DNA from: Caulobacter vibrioides
Lineage (GTDB): Bacteria > Pseudomonadota > Alphaproteobacteria > Caulobacterales > Caulobacteraceae
Length of the DNA: 64,000 bases
Direction of reading: 5' to 3'
NCBI RefSeq assembly: GCF_002858865.1
Contig: NZ_PJRR01000004.1
Location: forward strand, 173,259-237,258
The translations under genes and the position numbers were made by a program. Positions within the stretch are counted from its first letter, which is position 1, and every line of letters starts with the position of its first letter. This document shows positions 29,619-37,560 of this stretch, piece by piece. The notes beneath the pieces were generated by a model. It was not told the origin of the DNA. It searched no databases and was given only the letters and a program-made list of their open reading frames with translations.

Positions 29619-29688
29619 GGCGACGTCTCCAGTTTGAGTGCCGCCGCGCACCTATGGGCACAGGTCACCATTGCCAACCTGGTTTCTT

Positions 29689-29724
29689 CTGGTTACCAGC
29701 TTTTGGCGTTTCCTGGCGGTAACC
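29689..29724. promoter_or_regulatory. Operator-like repeats between GST operon and HxlR gene
   Basis: CTGGTTACCAG (29689-29699) is a perfect odd palindrome, and GGTTACC (29691) / GGTAACC (29718) form arms 27 nt apart. They lie in the divergent gap and are good candidates for binding by the HxlR protein. Inference. Confidence 0.45.
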
Positions 29725-29735
29725 GAGCGTTGGCC

Positions 29736-30113
29736 ATGGTGTTGAAAGTCCGGAAGAACCGCAGCGCGCCGCCGCCGGAGCCCTGTGCGCTGACCGAGTG
29801 CATGGCGGTCATCGCCGGGGCCTGGGCGCCGAACGTGATCTGGCATCTGCGCGCCGGTCCGAGGCGGTTCAGCGAGCTGCGGACCGATATCCCGCCGGTG
29901 TCGGCCAAGGTGCTGTCCCAGCGCTTGAAGGAGCTGGAAGCCAAGGGCGTGCTCTCGCGAACGATCCAGCCCACCTCGCCGCCGTCTGTGGAATACGCCC
30001 TGACGCCGCTGGGCCAGGGGCTGGTCCCGGCCCTGGAGGCGATCGTGACGGTCGGCCATCAGCTCAAGGCGGCGCGCATGGCCCCGGCGCGCGACCAGGT
30101 CTGCCCCGTTTAG
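29736..30113 (+). CDS. HxlR-family transcriptional regulator
   Basis: 125-residue winged-helix regulator of the HxlR type: PCALTECMAVIAGAWAPNVI, then LRAGPRRFSELRTDIPPVSA, KVLSQRLKELEAKGVLSR and a wing VEYALTPLGQGL. The cysteine-containing N-terminus (EPCALTEC) is common in redox- or aldehyde-responsive members. Start is the ATG at 29736. It is divergent from the GST-SnoaL-tautomerase operon, which it probably controls through the repeats between them. Confidence 0.87.
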   Translation: MVLKVRKNRSAPPPEPCALTECMAVIAGAWAPNVIWHLRAGPRRFSELRTDIPPVSAKVLSQRLKELEAKGVLSRTIQPTSPPSVEYALTPLGQGLVPALEAIVTVGHQLKAARMAPARDQVCPV

Positions 30114-30269
30114 CGGGTTCCGTCTGAACGGGGCCGGCTCTAGGCGAGGGCGCAGGGCGTCTGCGTCAATTGGCAGCATCCCCATAAGTGTGGACGAACA
30201 GCGTTCCCATTTCCCAGTATGGCGCGCTACCAAGGGGTGGCGGGCGATTTGGGGGCGGCGATCAAGATC

Positions 30270-32360
30270 ATGGCGGTTCCGGAGCTGGACCAGGAAGCTG
30301 CACGGATCCGGGCTCTGCTGGAGCTGGGCATTCTCGACACGCCGCCCGAGCAGGAATTCGACGACATCGTCCAGGCCGCGCGCGACGCCTGCCAGACGCC
30401 GATCGCTGTCCTGTCGCTCATCGACAGTGATCGCCAGTGGTTCAAGGCGCGGGTGGGGATCGAGGCCTGCGAGACCGAGCGGGACGCCTCGTTCTGCGCC
30501 CATGCCGTCGCGGCGTCCAAGACCCTGTCGATCCCTGACGCCCGCCTCGACGCGCGCTTCAAGGACAACAGGCTGGTCAACGGGCCTGAACAGATCCGCA
30601 GCTATCTGGGCGCGCCGATCATGACGCGCGAGGGGGTGGCCATCGGCGCGGTCGCCGTGATCGACCAGCGCCCCAGAGACTGGTCGTCCGGCGACACCCA
30701 GGCCCTGGAGCGCCTGGCGCGGATCGCCGCCCGGCTGATCGAGATGCGCGCGCGTTGCGAACTGGCCGACGCCCAGGGCCAGCAGTTGCTGAACCTGGCG
30801 GCCGAGGGCGTGCAGTTCCGGACGATCTTCGCTGCGATGCGTGAAGGCGTGGTGCTGCAGGACCGCAGCAGCATCATCCTGCGCCATAACCCCGCCGCCG
30901 CCGCGCTGCTGGGCCTGACCCACGACCAGTTGCTGGGCAAGAGCTCGGTCGACGACGACTGGCGGATCGTCGACGCCGCCGGAGCGCCGCTTCCGGTCGA
31001 GGCCCAGCCGTCGATGGTGTGCCTGGCCACGGGGGAGCCGGTCCTGAACTTTGTGCTGGGCGTGCATCTTCGGGACGGCGCGCTGCGCTGGCTCAGCGTC
31101 AATTCGCTGCCGATCTTCGACAAGATCAGCGAGCCGCCCAACCTGACCGTCACCTCGTTCATCGACGTGACCGAACTGCGTGAACGCGAGACCGAGCTGC
31201 GCGACGCGCTGGAGCTGGCCGAGCGCGCCAGTCAGGTCAAATCCCAGTTCGTGGCCAATGTCAGCCACGAGATCCGCACGCCGCTGAACGGGGTCATCGC
31301 CCTGGCTTCGGCTCTGGGCCAGAGCGACTTGACCGATCGCCAGCGCGAGATGGTCGAGATCATCGTCGAGTCCGGGGCGACCCTGGAGTCGATCCTCAGC
31401 GCCCTGCTGGACCTGGCCAAGATCGAGGCCGAGCGCATGGAGCTGGAGGTCGTGACCTTCGGGATCGAGGATCTGGTGCGGTCCTCGACCGACCTCTTCA
31501 AGATCAAGGCCGACAACAAGGGGTTGGGGTTCAGCGTCTCGGTGACGGCGCCGCCCGGCGGGCGCTATCGCGGCGACGCCCAGAAGATCCGCCAGATCCT
31601 GTGGAACCTGCTGGCCAACGCCATCAAGTTCACCGACGCGGGCGAGATCGCTGTCAGTGTCACGGTCGAGGGGGCGGACCCGGCGGCGCAGACCCTGTTG
31701 ATCGAGGTGCGCGACACGGGCGTAGGCCTGTCGCCCGAGATGGAACACATGCTGTTCGAACCGTTCATCCAGGGCGACGCCTCGGTGACGCGCCGGTTCG
31801 GCGGAACGGGGCTTGGCCTGACCATCTGCCGCGCCCTGGCGCGCATGATGGGTGGCGATATCGAAGCGCTGGCCGGGGCGGAGCGCGGCAGCGTGTTCCG
31901 CGTGCACGTGCCGGTCTCGACCGCCGAGCCCGAGGCCTCGGTGGCGGTCGAGAGCGAGGCGGATCTGGCCACGGCCATGACGATCCTGCTGGTCGAGGAC
32001 AATCCCAACAACCGCCGGGTGGTCGAACTGCTGCTGGAGCCGACCGGCGCGGAGCTGGTGATGGCCGAGAACGGCGCCGAGGCGCTGACCCTTCTGGCCA
32101 CGCAGCGCTTCGACCTGATCCTGATGGACATGCAGATGCCGGTGATGGACGGCCTGACCGCCACCCGGGAGGTCCGCTGTCTGGAAGCGCGCGAAGGGCA
32201 GGGGCGTACCCCCACGCCGATCGTGATGATGACCGCCAACGCCTCGCGCGAGCATCGCGACGCCGCGCTCGCTGCCGGGGCGGACGGGTTCATCACCAAG
32301 CCGGTGACGCCGGCGACCCTCTATGCGGGCATCAACACCGCGCTGACGGCGGCGGCCTGA
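30270..32360 (+). CDS. GAF-PAS hybrid histidine kinase
   Basis: Soluble hybrid kinase of about 696 residues. Order: GAF (about 5-155, starting DQEAARIRALLELGILDTPP, a typical GAF entry), PAS (about 185-310), HisKA with His333 in FVANVSHEIRTPLN, HATPase (NLLANAIKFTD, RDTGVGL, GTGLGLTI) and a receiver with its Asp in LILMDMQMPVMDG. No membrane segment is seen. The start is ambiguous: 30270 fits the GAF boundary, while an upstream ATG at 30219 would add 17 residues; neither has a strong ribosome-binding site. No cognate regulator is adjacent. The HxlR gene lies upstream. Confidence 0.85.
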   Translation: MAVPELDQEAARIRALLELGILDTPPEQEFDDIVQAARDACQTPIAVLSLIDSDRQWFKARVGIEACETERDASFCAHAVAASKTLSIPDARLDARFKDNRLVNGPEQIRSYLGAPIMTREGVAIGAVAVIDQRPRDWSSGDTQALERLARIAARLIEMRARCELADAQGQQLLNLAAEGVQFRTIFAAMREGVVLQDRSSIILRHNPAAAALLGLTHDQLLGKSSVDDDWRIVDAAGAPLPVEAQPSMVCLATGEPVLNFVLGVHLRDGALRWLSVNSLPIFDKISEPPNLTVTSFIDVTELRERETELRDALELAERASQVKSQFVANVSHEIRTPLNGVIALASALGQSDLTDRQREMVEIIVESGATLESILSALLDLAKIEAERMELEVVTFGIEDLVRSSTDLFKIKADNKGLGFSVSVTAPPGGRYRGDAQKIRQILWNLLANAIKFTDAGEIAVSVTVEGADPAAQTLLIEVRDTGVGLSPEMEHMLFEPFIQGDASVTRRFGGTGLGLTICRALARMMGGDIEALAGAERGSVFRVHVPVSTAEPEASVAVESEADLATAMTILLVEDNPNNRRVVELLLEPTGAELVMAENGAEALTLLATQRFDLILMDMQMPVMDGLTATREVRCLEAREGQGRTPTPIVMMTANASREHRDAALAAGADGFITKPVTPATLYAGINTALTAAA

Positions 32361-32366
32361 GCGGCC

Positions 32367-32735
32367 TCAGCGCGGATCCAGGCCGTTCAGATAGGCCTTC
32401 AGGTCGGCGCGCTGGTCGTCGTCGAACTTGACCTGCGGCATCCGGGGATGGGTCTGGGGCGAGCCCTCCTCAGGCGGCGAGGCGGGCGACAGCATGCCTT
32501 CGGACAGCACCTGGTCCAGGCGGCCCGGCGGATAGCGCAGATAGAGCTTGGCGAAGGCCGGGGCGCCGGGCAGGGGGCTCTTGAGGTCGCTGACCGCGTG
32601 GCAACCGCCGCAGTGGCGCTGGGCCAGCTTCTGACCATTGACCGCCGAGGCCTGGGCGACGGCGGCGGTCCCCGCGGCGAGAAGCCCGCCCGCGAGCAGA
32701 ACGGCGACGGCGAGGGGGTGGATCGTGCGCGGCAT
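32367..32735 (-). CDS. Class I cytochrome c
   Basis: 122-residue periplasmic c-type cytochrome. A signal peptide (MPRTIHPLAVAVLLAGGLLA ending AVAQAS) is followed by the heme-attachment motif C42-GG-C45-H46 and a probable axial Met in HPRMPQV. Low-potential electron carrier; partner unknown. Start at 32735 has AGGAG 8 nt upstream. Its stop lies 6 nt past the convergent kinase stop. Confidence 0.88.
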   Translation of the reverse strand: MPRTIHPLAVAVLLAGGLLAAGTAAVAQASAVNGQKLAQRHCGGCHAVSDLKSPLPGAPAFAKLYLRYPPGRLDQVLSEGMLSPASPPEEGSPQTHPRMPQVKFDDDQRADLKAYLNGLDPR

Positions 32736-32837
32736 GGGCAAGGCTCCTGATCCCCGAAGCCTAGCTCAATCCCGGCGCCGGGGTATTGGGTACGAACACC
32801 TATGAGCGCGGCGCGCGCGAAGATCGTTCCTTCGGCG

Positions 32838-32882
32838 TTGACGTACGTCAGTACTGTGTGACATACAGTGTGTATCGCACAC
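32838..32882 (+). promoter_or_regulatory. Promoter/operator region before padR
   Basis: Includes a TTGACG-like -35 (32838) and a CATACA/ACATAC -10 about 17 nt later, the 12-nt palindrome TGACGTACGTCA (32839-32850), and a dyad with GTGTG / CACAC tips around ATACA-GTG-TGTAT (32856-32882). Such GTGT/ACAC dyads suit PadR autoregulation. Inference. Confidence 0.45.
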
Positions 32883-32913
32883 CATGTGCCACACACTATG
32901 CGTCGTACACCCT

Positions 32914-33243
32914 ATGCCGACCGATACGGACATCTTTGAATCGCTCCGCCAGGAGCTGCGGCGGGGAACCCTGATCCTCGCCGTCCTCGCCCAGCTGCGG
33001 GAGGAGCGCTACGGCTACAGCCTGCGTCAGGCGCTTTCGGGCGTGGGCGTGGAGATCGACGAAGGCGCGCTCTATCCGATGCTGCGCCGGCTGGAGGCCC
33101 AAGGGCTGCTGGCCAGCGAGTGGCGCGAGGAAGACAAGCGCAAGAAGCGTTTCTATCAGCTGTCGAGCGAGGGGAGGGCCGTGCTGGCCCGCCTCGCCGA
33201 CGAATGGCGCGCGATCAACGCCGCCCTGGAGCCGTTGCTGTGA
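32914..33243 (+). CDS. PadR-family transcriptional regulator
   Basis: 109-residue winged-helix regulator. The PadR core is clear: ILAVLAQLREERYGYSLRQA, then GALYPMLRRLEAQGLL and the wing REEDKRKKRFYQLSSEGRA. N-terminal MPTDTDIF is a good start with the promoter upstream. The next gene begins 33 nt later on the same strand and encodes a HAAS-domain membrane protein, a pairing seen widely where PadR is controlled by, or controls, its membrane partner. Dyad repeats precede it and may be its own operator. Confidence 0.9.
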   Translation: MPTDTDIFESLRQELRRGTLILAVLAQLREERYGYSLRQALSGVGVEIDEGALYPMLRRLEAQGLLASEWREEDKRKKRFYQLSSEGRAVLARLADEWRAINAALEPLL

Positions 33244-33275
33244 CCGCGGCTACTCTTACCAAAGGACCCCATGAC

Positions 33276-34247
33276 ATGAGCGATCTGGTCGATCGTTATC
33301 TGGGCGCTGTCGCCGCCCTGCTGCCCAAGGACTCGCGCCAGGACATCGTCGCCGAGCTGCGCGACCTGATCGTCAACCGCGTCGAGGACCTCGAAGCCCA
33401 GCGCTGCCGCCCGCTGGACAAGCGCGAGATCGAGGAACTGCTGCGCGAGATCGGTCATCCGATCGCCGTCGCCGGCCGTTATGGGCCGCATACGGCGCTG
33501 ATCGGGCCTGAGCTCTATCCGTTCTGGCTGTTCAGTGTGAAAGTGCTGGTGATTGTGGCGGCGATCGCGGCGGCGATCCCGGCCGGCGTGGCCCTGCTGA
33601 CGGCGCATGGCGACGCGCGTCTGGTGATGCGGACCGTCACGGACTTCATCCCGACCGCGCTGTGCCTGATCGGCGCGGCGACCCTGATCGGCGCCGCCAT
33701 CGAGCGCGGCTGGATCAACACCGACGGGTTCAGGAACTGGAAGGTCAATGACCTGCCCAGGGTCTCCAAGTCCAAGAAACGGCTCTTCGAGAGCCGGTTC
33801 GAAGGTCTCTTCGAGGCGGCGGTCACCCTGCTGTTCATCGGCTGGTGGACCGGGCTGGTGGACTTCCCCAACGATAACGTGATCACCACGCGCGGCGGCG
33901 AGATCGTTCTGAGCTTTTCGCCGATCTTCCAGACGCTCTACTGGCCGATCCTGGTCATGGCGGTGGTGCAGGTGATGTCGAGCCTGATCCTGATGGTCAA
34001 GCCGGGCTGGGTGCGGGCGCGGGCGGGCTTCGAGATCGTGACCGGGCTGATCGGCCTGGCCATCGCCGCGGCCCTCTGGCCGGCCATGCCGCTGGTGACC
34101 CTGGTCGCGCCGGAGGCCACGGTGGCGGGCTTGGCCAACCTGCAAAAGACGGTGGACCTCAGCCTGCAGGTCGCTCTGTGGGTCGCCGTGGCGATCATGC
34201 TGCTGAAGCTGGTCATCGACGGCTGGCGCCTGATCAGGGGGCGCTGA
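33276..34247 (+). CDS. HAAS-domain membrane protein, PadR partner
   Basis: 323 residues. The N-terminal soluble HAAS/DUF1700-like domain (about 1-70) carries MSDLVDRYLGAVAALLPKDS and DIVAELRDLIVNRVED, and the rest has six or so transmembrane helices. Such proteins pair with PadR regulators and probably transmit an envelope signal or act as a membrane anti-regulator. AAAGGA lies before the ATG. Its sensing role is known only from genome context in the family, so this remains inference. Confidence 0.78.
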   Translation: MSDLVDRYLGAVAALLPKDSRQDIVAELRDLIVNRVEDLEAQRCRPLDKREIEELLREIGHPIAVAGRYGPHTALIGPELYPFWLFSVKVLVIVAAIAAAIPAGVALLTAHGDARLVMRTVTDFIPTALCLIGAATLIGAAIERGWINTDGFRNWKVNDLPRVSKSKKRLFESRFEGLFEAAVTLLFIGWWTGLVDFPNDNVITTRGGEIVLSFSPIFQTLYWPILVMAVVQVMSSLILMVKPGWVRARAGFEIVTGLIGLAIAAALWPAMPLVTLVAPEATVAGLANLQKTVDLSLQVALWVAVAIMLLKLVIDGWRLIRGR

Positions 34248-34257
34248 TCCAGGACGT

Positions 34258-34281
34258 GCGGGGGCTCGCCAGAGTCCCCGC
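34258..34281 (+). terminator. Hairpin after HAAS gene
   Basis: GCGGGGG-CTC / GAG-T-CCCCGC, a stem with one mismatch around a GCCA loop, starting 11 nt after the HAAS stop. No T tract. Confidence 0.5.
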
Positions 34282-34460
34282 GCGGCCCTGCGGCGTTAAC
34301 CTTGTGTCGTTGCCGAGTAACGATAAGCGCTGGTCCAGATTCCGCCAGGATCGGTTGAGCACAGGCGCGGCAAGGCTTTCGGGGCGGCAAAAAAACGCCG
34401 ATCGGACTTGTCCAGCTTTTTGCGAGGATTCAAGGCGTTAACGATTAGACTGCGCGACGC

Positions 34461-35777
34461 ATGCGCGCAGAGGCCATGTTGCGGCGCGTCAAGTGCTTGC
34501 GAGTCGGTCATGGATACGTCATAAGCCGCTACAAGCAGGATCTTGGCCACAGCGTGATACGGCCAGTCCTCCGCTTCGGAAGAGTCTCCGCCAGTGATTT
34601 TCGCGGGGTTTCCGGGGCGCTTTTGTCGGGGAGCCGGAGGCTCTCGCCGCGCAGGACACGAGTTTTGTATATCAAGTCGCAGACGCGCGCGGACGCGCGC
34701 GGGCTGGTCGGCGCCGTATTGGTGGGATCCATCACGGGTCTCGCCCTGGGCGGCGTTTACCTTCTGGGTGGCCTGGCCCAATCGGCCTCCACCCACGCCC
34801 GCGTCGCCCGATTGGCGGAAGGCGCTTCGGGGGACTTCTCCGAGGCGGCGATGCTCAGCGCTTCTACGCGTATGGACCCCGGCGCGCTCGCCGTGGCCAA
34901 GCGTCATGACCCCTATCTCTTCGCCGCCGTCGATCAGCGTGATCGTCAGTCGGCGATGCTGGCCGCCCGTCTGGAAGGCGCCGGTTCGGCCCTGCTGCCG
35001 GGCCAGAGCGGCCGCACCGGCCCGCTGATGCTGCGCGCCAGCTTCGGCACGATGTTCAATGGCGCCGGCGCGGGTCCCTTCCAGCTGGGCAACGCCCTGC
35101 AGAGCTCGCGTGAGCTGGAATGCCTGGCCCAGGCCATCTATTACGAAGCCCGTGGCGAGACCCCCAGCGGCCAGGCGGCCGTGGCCCAGGTCGTTCTGAA
35201 CCGCGTGCGTCACCCGGCCTTCCCGAAGTCGATCTGCGGCGTCGTGTTCCAGGGCGCCTATAACCGCACCGGCTGCCAGTTCAGCTTCGCCTGCGACGGC
35301 TCGATGCGCCGCGTCCGCGACACCGGCGCCTGGAGCCGCGCGCGCAAGGTCGCCACCCGCGTCGTGGCGGGCACGATGGAGAGCCCGGTCGGTTCGGCCA
35401 CCCACTTCCACACGGTGCATGTGTCGCCGGGCTGGGGCCCGCGCCTGCAGCGCGTGACCCAGGTGGGCATGCACATCTTCTATCGCTTCGGTCGCCGCAG
35501 CGGGGGTTCGATCCAATCCCCGACCGTCGACGACATCGCTCCGTCCGAGATCGCCAGCCTGACGGCCGACGGTCACGGCCCGGTGGCCTATGCCAGCCTG
35601 GCGCGTCCGGAGCCCGCCAATAGCGCGCCGGGCGTCGGCGGGCCCATCGGTCCGGTCAGCGAACCGGCCTCCGCGCCGACGCTGACGCCGGCCAAGGCCA
35701 GCGCGCCGACCCATGACAAGCCGGCGCTGGAAGGCCTGAAGGCTACAGTAGGGGCCGCGAGCGGAGCTGCTTCCTGA
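34461..35777 (+). CDS. SleB-type cell-wall hydrolase
   Basis: Peptidoglycan hydrolase of the SleB/Hydrolase_2 family, 438 residues as read. One transmembrane helix (about 80-100) anchors it. The catalytic domain spans about 205-345: SRELECLAQAIYYEARGE (catalytic Glu in YYEARGE), VAQVVLNRVRHPAFP, ICGVVFQGAYNRTGCQFSF and SATHFHTVHVSPGW. A Pro/Ala-rich tail follows. The start is uncertain: a TTG at 34665 with AGGA 8-9 nt upstream would give about 370 residues starting just before the membrane helix, and the Arg-rich 68 residues before it look unlike protein. Its 3' end overlaps the convergent SDR gene by 35 nt. Confidence 0.78.
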   Translation: MRAEAMLRRVKCLRVGHGYVISRYKQDLGHSVIRPVLRFGRVSASDFRGVSGALLSGSRRLSPRRTRVLYIKSQTRADARGLVGAVLVGSITGLALGGVYLLGGLAQSASTHARVARLAEGASGDFSEAAMLSASTRMDPGALAVAKRHDPYLFAAVDQRDRQSAMLAARLEGAGSALLPGQSGRTGPLMLRASFGTMFNGAGAGPFQLGNALQSSRELECLAQAIYYEARGETPSGQAAVAQVVLNRVRHPAFPKSICGVVFQGAYNRTGCQFSFACDGSMRRVRDTGAWSRARKVATRVVAGTMESPVGSATHFHTVHVSPGWGPRLQRVTQVGMHIFYRFGRRSGGSIQSPTVDDIAPSEIASLTADGHGPVAYASLARPEPANSAPGVGGPIGPVSEPASAPTLTPAKASAPTHDKPALEGLKATVGAASGAAS

Positions 35778-36537
35778 GGCTGCCCGGCATGTGGCTGGCG
35801 GCGAAGCGCATCTGCTTGGCCCGCTTGCCCACCAGATAGTGCAGGGCCTTGCCGTGGGCGGCCTCCCAGACCACCTGGGCGGCGTCCTCGACGGGATAGA
35901 CCTCCAGCCCGCCGGCCTTCAGCGACTCCGACATCGATTTGTTGGAGCCGTCCGAGGCCGCGTTCAGGATCGGCGTCTCGACGAACCACGGCATGACGCA
36001 GGCGACGCTGACACCATAGGCGGCGTACTCGACGTCCAGCGCCTCTGACAGGCCCCGCACCGCGAACTTGGTGGCCGAATAGACCGCCAGCTTCGGCGAG
36101 CCGTAGAGGCCCGCGCACGAGGCCACATTGATCAGCCGCCCGCCGGCCGCCTTGAGCAGCGGCAGGCCCGCGCGGGCGCCGTTGATCACGCCCTTGAGAT
36201 TGATGTCGATCTGGATGTCGCAGTCGGCGTCCGACATCTCGTTCAGCATGCCAAAGCGCGCGACGCCGGCGTTGTTCAGCAGCACGTTCGCCTGGCCGCC
36301 CGTCTCGCGGCCGAACTCGCCGATGGCGTTCTCCCAGGCCTCGCGGTCGCGCACGTCCAGGGGATGGATCGAGCCGTTCTCCGGGCCGATGGCCAGCAGG
36401 GCGGCTTTCAGCCCCACCTTGTCGATGTCCGACAGGCCGACGAACCAGCCCTCCTGGGCGAACCGCTTGGCGCAGGCCAGGCCGATGCCGCTGGCCGCGC
36501 CCGTTATGAAGATGCTCTTGCGCCCGTTCGCCGGCAT
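35743..36537 (-). CDS. SDR-family oxidoreductase
   Basis: 264-residue short-chain dehydrogenase. The NAD(P) motif is ITGAASGIGLA near residue 10, NNAGVARFG follows, and the active-site Y-x-x-x-K is in YSATKFAVRGL. Start at 36537, immediately after GGGAGGGG. The operator-like dyad ATCATTG-TTAT-CAATGAT lies 14 nt upstream. Substrate unknown. The gene end overlaps the convergent wall hydrolase. Confidence 0.88.
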   Translation of the reverse strand: MPANGRKSIFITGAASGIGLACAKRFAQEGWFVGLSDIDKVGLKAALLAIGPENGSIHPLDVRDREAWENAIGEFGRETGGQANVLLNNAGVARFGMLNEMSDADCDIQIDINLKGVINGARAGLPLLKAAGGRLINVASCAGLYGSPKLAVYSATKFAVRGLSEALDVEYAAYGVSVACVMPWFVETPILNAASDGSNKSMSESLKAGGLEVYPVEDAAQVVWEAAHGKALHYLVGKRAKQMRFAASHMPGSLRKQLRSRPLL

Positions 36538-36550
36538 GGACCCCTCCCGT

Positions 36551-36568
36551 ATCATTGTTATCAATGAT
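36551..36568. promoter_or_regulatory. Operator-like inverted repeat upstream of SDR
   Basis: ATCATTG-TTAT-CAATGAT, arms of 7 bp perfect with a 4-nt spacer, 14 nt before the SDR start. Probably bound by a helix-turn-helix regulator not identified here. Confidence 0.5.
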
Positions 36569-36657
36569 CAGATGCCGAACGGGCGGAGGGGTCAAGGTGT
36601 CTTGAAGCGGCCCATCGGCTCCCCCGCGATCGCGAGGGAGCGTCTGGCTTGGACAGA

Positions 36658-36837
36658 TCAGTCCGTCTGATCGTCGATCTCGGCCGCCGGGCCGTTCTTC
36701 TTGATCGACTCGATGGCGTTCTTGGCCGAGGCCTTGGAGGTGTAGCCCTCGGTCCAGAAGATGGTCTCGCTGTTGTAGACGAAATAGGCGACGAACTCGC
36801 CGGCCTTGTTCTTCTTGATCAGAAACTTATGGGCCAT
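36658..36837 (-). CDS. YegP/DUF1508-family small protein
   Basis: 59-residue protein MAHKFLIKKNKAGEFVAYFV and so on, ending IDDQTD. The YegP/DUF1508 fold is clear: FLIKKN, AYFVYNSETIFWTEGYTS and KASAKNAIESIKKNG, one copy of the repeat unit. GGAG stands before the ATG with a 7-nt spacer. Function of the family is unknown. It is too short for usual length cut-offs but well supported. Confidence 0.85.
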   Translation of the reverse strand: MAHKFLIKKNKAGEFVAYFVYNSETIFWTEGYTSKASAKNAIESIKKNGPAAEIDDQTD

Positions 36838-37002
36838 GGCGCTTCTCCATTGATGATTTGATACTTCGTCAGCCCCACCCGACGGATCGAGCGTCGCCTT
36901 GTCGAGGCGCGCCTGTCAATCGCGGCCCTGTTAATCGCGGCCTTGTCACGCGCGGGTCCGGCCGCCGATGATGCGGGCTCCCCGTTCGCAGAGTCCCCGC
37001 CC

Positions 37003-37560
37003 ATGTCGCACGACCGCCTCGACCAGCTTTCGATGGACCTCTTGGGCAAGTCCTACGGCGAGCTCAACGACGTCCAGAAGCGGGTCATCGATCTGATCCT
37101 GGCCGAGCAGCCCTCCGACCCGCGCACGGTCTTCGACGAGGGCACCTTCTGGACGCGCCTGGCCGACAAGGTCGCGGCCATCGGCGGCTCCTGGAACTTC
37201 ATCGGCGGCTTTGGCCTGGCGCTGCTGCTGTGGATCGGGGTGAACCTGGCGCTCAAGCCGCTGAACCTGGCGTTCGACCCCTATCCGTTCATCTTCCTGA
37301 ACCTGCTGCTCTCGACCGTGGCGGCCATCCAGGCGCCGGTGATCATGATGAGCCAGAACCGCCAGGCGGCGAAGGACCGCCTGACCGCCGAGCACGACTA
37401 TGCGGTCAACCTGCGGGCCGAGCTGGAGATCATGCGGGTGATCGACAAGGTCGACGCCCTGCGCAGCGACGAACTGATGGTCCTGTGCCGCGAACACGCC
37501 GAGCGCCTGGCGCAGCTGCAGGACGAGGTGGCGACGCTGCGGGTGGAGCGGGGCGGGTGA
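37003..37560 (+). CDS. DUF1003 membrane protein
   Basis: 185-residue DUF1003 protein with two transmembrane helices (about 65-85 and 97-118) around FDPYPFIFLNLLLSTVAAIQ, then MMSQNRQAAKDRLTAEHDYA and a coiled tail. Family function is not established. Start at 37003 is preferred over an ATG at 36943, which would add 20 residues without a signal. A GTGA overlap couples it to the nitrilase-fold gene downstream. Confidence 0.83.
   Translation: MSHDRLDQLSMDLLGKSYGELNDVQKRVIDLILAEQPSDPRTVFDEGTFWTRLADKVAAIGGSWNFIGGFGLALLLWIGVNLALKPLNLAFDPYPFIFLNLLLSTVAAIQAPVIMMSQNRQAAKDRLTAEHDYAVNLRAELEIMRVIDKVDALRSDELMVLCREHAERLAQLQDEVATLRVERGG

Noticed and set aside
29232..29735. An N-terminal extension of the HxlR gene
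   Set aside because: The extra 168 residues are antisense to GST and cover the divergent operator; HxlR homology begins after 29736.
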